Notes under the pieces: model-generated
Databases searched by the model: none
Seen by the model: the letters and a program-made list of their open reading frames with translations, nothing else
What the model was told of the DNA's origin: nothing
Made by a program: the position numbers and the translations under genes
In this document: positions 59,787 to 64,000 of the stretch, piece after piece
Layout of the letters: every line of letters starts with the position of its first letter
Numbering within the stretch: the first letter of the stretch is position 1
From: Vibrio tubiashii ATCC 19109
GTDB taxonomy: Bacteria > Pseudomonadota > Gammaproteobacteria > Enterobacterales > Vibrionaceae
NCBI RefSeq assembly: GCF_000772105.1
Contig: NZ_CP009357.1
Location: 1 to 64,000, forward strand
DNA: 64,000 nt
Direction of reading: 5' to 3'

Positions 59787-60653
59787 ATGGCTGATGAAAA
59801 GCATGAAGTTCTACTAAGGCTGAGAGCAATTGAATTGCTGGCATACTGGGAGGGACGATTGGTTACCAATCGGCTCATGTCCTGGTTTGGTATCAGCCGA
59901 CAACAGGCTTCATCTGATATTAAGCGTTATATAAGTGTTCACAATCCTGGCTCCCTTTATCACGATCCGGGAGTTAAAGGGTATGTCCCACAAGGGGACT
60001 TCCAACCGGTCTTAACGAAGGGTCATATCAACGAATACCTAGATATGATTTCCGGTCTGGTCAGCGAATCTGTCGCTGTGACTCTCGAATCCGAAGATCA
60101 TCTTGCTGCTGTCCAACTGCCCGATCGCACGGTTCGGCCAGAAATAGTCCGAGAAATATTACGAGCTTGTCGGACGCAAACCAGCGTAAAAATCCTCTAC
60201 GCCTCTATGACCAACCCTGTGTGGAGTGAGCGTGTTATATCCCCGCACACACTGGTTTATACAGGGTTCCGTTGGCATGTTCGTGCGTACTGCCATAAGC
60301 GTGGTGAGTTCCGTGATTTCATTCTGTCCAGGATAGACCGGACACCAAAGCCTGCTACAGAGTCGTCACCCGATCCAATGCACGACTCATTGTGGAATGA
60401 GCAGATCCTGTTAACCATTGTGCCGAACCCAAAGCTGAACGATGGGCAGAAGGCGCTGGTAGAGAAGGATTTTGGTATGCCGGATGGTCGGTTACAGATT
60501 TCAGTGAGAAAAGCACTGGCACACTATACCTTGCAGCGTTATCAGGCGGCGATAACCGTTGATGAAGCAGCCGATGAGTTTAAGTTCCCCATCATCCTAC
60601 TGGATTCAGATCGAAAGAAGCTGAGTCCTTTTTTGTTTGGCTCAGAGTCTTAG
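59787..60653 (+). CDS. brxR: BREX transcriptional regulator BrxR (WYL domain)
   Basis: 288 aa. N-terminal winged helix (RLMSWFGISRQQASSDIKRYI), a central WYL domain (SVKILYASMTNPVWSERVISP and HTLVYTGFRWHVRAYCHKRGEFRDFILSRI as the signature region) and a C-terminal domain. Position at the head of brxA-brxB-brxC identifies it as BrxR, a repressor of BREX in other hosts, possibly ligand-responsive. ATG 59787 is favoured over 59775 because GAGG lies seven bases before it. Confidence 0.85.
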   Translation: MADEKHEVLLRLRAIELLAYWEGRLVTNRLMSWFGISRQQASSDIKRYISVHNPGSLYHDPGVKGYVPQGDFQPVLTKGHINEYLDMISGLVSESVAVTLESEDHLAAVQLPDRTVRPEIVREILRACRTQTSVKILYASMTNPVWSERVISPHTLVYTGFRWHVRAYCHKRGEFRDFILSRIDRTPKPATESSPDPMHDSLWNEQILLTIVPNPKLNDGQKALVEKDFGMPDGRLQISVRKALAHYTLQRYQAAITVDEAADEFKFPIILLDSDRKKLSPFLFGSES

Positions 60654-60665
60654 GGGAGGTTGAGT

Positions 60666-61277
60666 TTGATAAAGCAGTTCCATTATGACAGCGACATGGC
60701 GGGTGGCTCCCTCATGGTGAGAGAAAGCCGTATCGTTGCTGGTTTGCTAATGGACGGCGTAACACCTGAACAGTGGGATGAAGCAATCCGTGTAGAGAAC
60801 GTATTGCAAAAACGCACGCCAGCGTCAGCAAAGCGAAATGCAACGGCGATCCGCAAACGACTTGAGCGCCTAGAACCAGAGTTCTGGCGAGCGTTGAGAG
60901 ATGGTGATGACGAGCTGGCCACACAGGTGGCCTTTTGTGGCGCGTTGGAGCGGAATCTTTTGCTGGTGGAGTTTATGGAGACGGTACTTCGTGATGCCTA
61001 CATGTCGAGAGCTGAGCACCTCGATGCGTTTGTTTGGGCGGATTTTCTCGAAGACCGGTCGCATAGAGATCCGGCCATTGGTGACTGGAAGGAATCCACC
61101 AAAAAGAAAATGGGGCAGGTTGTGTTTCGTATGCTTGCCGAGGTCGGGTACCTGAAGAGTACACGAAAGCTTGAGCTACAGCATGTTGTGGTAAGGCCTG
61201 AAGTCAAAACCATGCTCGAAGAGCATTACAAACAGAGAATTAAAAAGTGCATGGAAGTGTCGGCATGGACGCGATAA
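60666..61277 (+). CDS. brxA: BREX protein BrxA (DUF1819)
   Basis: 203-aa helical protein with the BrxA pattern: MVRESRIVAGLLMDG, RLERLEPEFWRALRDGD and LLVEFMETVLRDAY. Small DNA-binding component of type 1 BREX. Start is a TTG: 60666 is spaced six bases from GGGGAGG, whereas the TTG at 60660 is too close. Directly follows brxR. Confidence 0.85.
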   Translation: MIKQFHYDSDMAGGSLMVRESRIVAGLLMDGVTPEQWDEAIRVENVLQKRTPASAKRNATAIRKRLERLEPEFWRALRDGDDELATQVAFCGALERNLLLVEFMETVLRDAYMSRAEHLDAFVWADFLEDRSHRDPAIGDWKESTKKKMGQVVFRMLAEVGYLKSTRKLELQHVVVRPEVKTMLEEHYKQRIKKCMEVSAWTR

Positions 61278-61294
61278 GTGCATTGGGAGCAACT

Positions 61295-61870
61295 ATGGAT
61301 CAACGACTACATGACCGGCTGAATCAGATACCAGACAAGATTCTGTCCCCAGAGTTTTTGAGTGGGCAGGGACTGGGAAATGAAATTGGCTTCTGGATAT
61401 TTGATTACGAGCCTGAGCAAGAACTTGGGGTTCGAGAGTACATCGAATTCCTTGAGGTTATGTTGGCCAAGAAGCACAGCCATTTGAAGGTGGTTAACAT
61501 CAATCTTCTCAAGTGCCTGGTCGGTTATCTTGCCGATCGCAACTTCGTTGATAAAGCCATAGAGATGCAGAAGATCAAAGGTGATGAGGCCTTGATGAAA
61601 GCCCTTAAAGGGCCGCTGCACATGGACAAATTCGCGCCTTACCTGACAGAAAAACATTCCGCTACCGAGCAGGACATCATCTTCATTACTGGAGTGGGTT
61701 CTGTTTGGCCGTTATTGCGAGCACACAACCTGCTAAACAGCCTTCATTCACTGTTGGGGCATAAGCCTGTCGTCCTGTTTTATCCCGGCCAATACAACGG
61801 CCAGGCAATGAGCCTGTTCGGGAGAATACCCAGCAACAATTACTACAGAGCCTTCAGGTTGGTTCCGTAA
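61295..61870 (+). CDS. brxB: BREX protein BrxB (DUF1788)
   Basis: 191 aa. The DUF1788 signature LGNEIGFWIFDYEPEQEL and later GVGSVWPLLRAHNLLN and VVLFYPGQYNGQ. Essential but biochemically unclear component of BREX. ATG 61295 gives the family's usual start (QRLHDRLNQIP); in-frame ATGs at 61247 and 61265 overlap brxA. Confidence 0.85.
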   Translation: MDQRLHDRLNQIPDKILSPEFLSGQGLGNEIGFWIFDYEPEQELGVREYIEFLEVMLAKKHSHLKVVNINLLKCLVGYLADRNFVDKAIEMQKIKGDEALMKALKGPLHMDKFAPYLTEKHSATEQDIIFITGVGSVWPLLRAHNLLNSLHSLLGHKPVVLFYPGQYNGQAMSLFGRIPSNNYYRAFRLVP

Positions 61871-61915
61871 GCGATGGCGACCAATTAATAAGAATTTCAG
61901 GGGAATCAACACACT

Positions 61916-64000
61916 ATGAACATCAAAGAACTCTTTTTTAAGCCACTGGATCGCTCAATTAACGGCGTTGTTAAGGCTGACCAGGATGATGATGCCACTG
62001 TTTACCAGGAGCTGGATGAATATGTGGTGACCAATGAGCTGGAGAAGCATTTTCGGGATTTCTTTCAGTCCTACGGTACCGATCTCAATGACCCCTCCAT
62101 CGCTAACCGTGTGGGGGTGTGGATTTCTGGTTTCTTCGGTTCTGGTAAATCGCACTTCTTGAAGACGTTATCCTATATTCTGGCTAACACGGTGGCGCGG
62201 GATTCAGAGGGTAACGAACGCAGCGCAGTAGAGTTTTTTGATGAACACAAGATCCGCGATGCTTTTATTCGTGCAGATATTGATAAGGCCGTAAGCGGTC
62301 ATTCCGATGTCATTCTTTTCAATATTGACAGTAAGGCCAGCTCAAACGATGACGGCAACCCTATCCTTAATGTCTTCCTGCGAGTGTTCAATGAGCACCA
62401 GGGTTTTAGCGGCGATCATCCGCACATCGCGCACATGGAACGCCATTTGGCACAGAAAGGTGCCTATGAGACCTTCAAGGCTGCTTTTGAAGAATCCAGC
62501 GGTCTATCATGGACTGAGGAACGAGACGGGTATCAGTTCTACCAAGATGACGTAGAGAAGGCCATTTCCAAGGCATTGAACCTGTCACCAGATGCTGCCC
62601 ATAAATGGTTTGAAGAATCCGAAGAGGCGTTCAGCGTCTCCGTCGAAAACTTCTGTCACTGGGTCAAAGAGTACCTGGACAGTAAAGATCCGAAACACAG
62701 GATACTGTTTCTGGTGGATGAAGTCGGTCAGTTTATTGGCAGTAATACCCGCCTGATGCTGACCTTGCAAACCATCACGGAAAACCTGGGCACCATTTGT
62801 AAGGGGCGTGCCTGGATCATAGTAACCTCTCAGGCCGATATGGACGCGGTACTGGGTGAACTGTCATCTTCCAAAGCCAACGATTTCTCCAAGATTGCCG
62901 GTCGCTTCAAGACCCGGTTGTCACTGTCCAGCTCGAACACCGATGAGGTTATCCAGAAGCGCTTGCTGCGTAAGACTCCGGAAGCAGCGGACATGCTCAA
63001 GTCCGTGTTCGACCAGAAAGGCGACATCCTGAAGAACCAAATTACCTTCGATCGTTCTGGGCCGACGCTCAAAAACTTTGATGGTCCAGATAGCTTCGTC
63101 AATAACTATCCGTTTGCGCCTTACCACTTCCAGTTGGTACAGAAGGTTTTTGAGGAGATCCGTAAAGTCGGGGCCACCGGGGCGCACCTGGCTTACGGTG
63201 AGCGGTCTATGCTGGACGCCTTCCAAATGGCCGCCAGCTCCATCGCCAAGGAAGAGGTGGGAGCTCTCGTGCCAATGCACCGCTTCTATAGTGCCGTTGA
63301 AGGCTTTTTGGATACAGCCGTCAAACGCACCATCGATCAGGCCGGTGAAAATGCCACGCTGGACAGTTTCGATGTTCAGATGCTCCGCACATTGTTCATG
63401 ATCCGCTATGTAGACCTGATCAAAGGAACTCTCGATAACCTGGTCACCCTGTCGATAGAGAAAATTGACGATGACAAGCTGGCGCTACGCAAACGTATCG
63501 AGGAGAGCCTTCAGCGTCTGGAGAAGGAAAGCCTGATCACCCGTAATGGTGATGAGTTCCTGTTCCTGACCAACGAAGAGCGGGACATTACTCAGAAGAT
63601 TAAGGCTACTGACGTTGCCAGCTCGGAAGAAAACAAAGAACTGAGCAACCTGATTTTCAAAGACCTTCTGCGAGATACCAATAAATACCGGCATCAACCC
63701 AACAAGATGGACTACAGCATTGGCCGGTACCTGGATGGGCATACCCTGGACGGTAAGTATGAAGCTGACCTGAAAGTGGAAGTGGTGTCACCGCTGGACA
63801 CTGATTACAGCCAATACTCTGAGGCTGGCTGCATCAACAAAAGCGCAGAGGGCGAAGGTCAAATCCTTATTAAGCTGGGCGATGATAAACAGTTTTTCAG
63901 TGAACTCCGCACCTGGCTGAAGACCAACAAGTTTATTCGTCTGAACGACGACGGTACCCAGGCGGACATTACCCGTATCTTGGCTGATCGTGGTCGGGAG
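61916..64000 (+). CDS. brxC: BREX ATPase BrxC (cut by window end)
   Basis: At least 695 codons, open to the last base; the full family length is ~1,200. Walker A GFFGSGKS at 72-79 and Walker B FLVDEVGQ (D268, E269) define the P-loop ATPase of BREX, which works with PglX methylase and PglZ phosphatase to mark host DNA and block phage replication. The remaining genes (pglX, pglZ, brxL) are expected beyond the window. AGGGGAA precedes the ATG. Confidence 0.92.
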   Translation, partial: MNIKELFFKPLDRSINGVVKADQDDDATVYQELDEYVVTNELEKHFRDFFQSYGTDLNDPSIANRVGVWISGFFGSGKSHFLKTLSYILANTVARDSEGNERSAVEFFDEHKIRDAFIRADIDKAVSGHSDVILFNIDSKASSNDDGNPILNVFLRVFNEHQGFSGDHPHIAHMERHLAQKGAYETFKAAFEESSGLSWTEERDGYQFYQDDVEKAISKALNLSPDAAHKWFEESEEAFSVSVENFCHWVKEYLDSKDPKHRILFLVDEVGQFIGSNTRLMLTLQTITENLGTICKGRAWIIVTSQADMDAVLGELSSSKANDFSKIAGRFKTRLSLSSSNTDEVIQKRLLRKTPEAADMLKSVFDQKGDILKNQITFDRSGPTLKNFDGPDSFVNNYPFAPYHFQLVQKVFEEIRKVGATGAHLAYGERSMLDAFQMAASSIAKEEVGALVPMHRFYSAVEGFLDTAVKRTIDQAGENATLDSFDVQMLRTLFMIRYVDLIKGTLDNLVTLSIEKIDDDKLALRKRIEESLQRLEKESLITRNGDEFLFLTNEERDITQKIKATDVASSEENKELSNLIFKDLLRDTNKYRHQPNKMDYSIGRYLDGHTLDGKYEADLKVEVVSPLDTDYSQYSEAGCINKSAEGEGQILIKLGDDKQFFSELRTWLKTNKFIRLNDDGTQADITRILADRGRE

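Noticed and set aside
1..64000. tRNA, rRNA, integrase, transposase or CRISPR array
   Set aside because: None was recognised on either strand by reading. Short tRNA genes cannot be excluded without a dedicated search.

Overview
The window looks like one side of a large self-transmissible element, either a conjugative plasmid or an ICE, from a gammaproteobacterium. This rests on protein families: a GI-type (MPF-G, PFGI-1/ICEclc-like) conjugation machine, SXT/IncC-like recombination genes, a KfrA protein and three ParB-fold genes. GC content is moderate. An aquatic host such as an alteromonad, vibrio or Marinobacter-like bacterium is only a guess. No rRNA, tRNA, integrase, replication initiator, relaxase or insertion sequence was recognised. 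The DNA may continue on both sides, and it certainly continues on the right, where brxC is cut.

Layout. (1) 1-4.8 kb: maintenance. A P1-type ParB is followed by a twice-repeated palindrome (candidate parS). A short KorB/ParB-like protein and a PFGI-1-class ParB are divergent across three copies of an 18-bp palindrome, and DUF2857-like and PFL_4669-family genes follow. (2) 4.9-6.0 kb: a 144-aa orphan gene and a non-coding stretch full of inverted repeats (candidate oriT or structured RNA). (3) 6.0-25.5 kb: transfer genes on the + strand, in two blocks separated by a terminator. They run from a PilL-N protein through a lytic transglycosylase, the TraD coupling protein, pilin-like and VirB3/8/9/10-like proteins, a lipoprotein and the VirB4/TraC ATPase to TraU-, TraH- and TraG-like proteins. 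(4) 25.5-39.4 kb: accessory genes on both strands. They include an ankyrin-type lipoprotein, a possible PD-(D/E)XK nuclease, zinc-ribbon proteins, an adenine methyltransferase with a DUF4942-like tail, an orphan receiver domain, and a minus-strand operon with a membrane spermidine-synthase-like protein and a Cas4-like nuclease split over two membrane-associated genes. (5) 39.4-52.7 kb: DNA metabolism. SSB, RecT and a YqaJ/lambda-Exo nuclease form a recombination set. A MoxR/CobS-like AAA protein, a WGR protein, a DUF3150 protein and a CobT-like VWA protein form a second set, followed by a Toprim primase. Nearly every gene here has its own leader with a hairpin and often a CTCAAC box. (6) 52.7-58.8 kb: an XRE repressor, KfrA, and a run of small membrane and secreted proteins. 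(7) 58.8 kb to the end: a DsbA-like protein, then a BREX phage-defence operon (brxR, brxA, brxB, brxC...).

The strongest unexplained signals are a promoter-like motif of about 32 bp in front of seven accessory transcription units on both strands, the repeated leader architecture of the recombination region, the split Cas4-like nuclease operon, and the structured non-coding block before the transfer genes. Family names come from recognising conserved sequence by eye; no database search was run.
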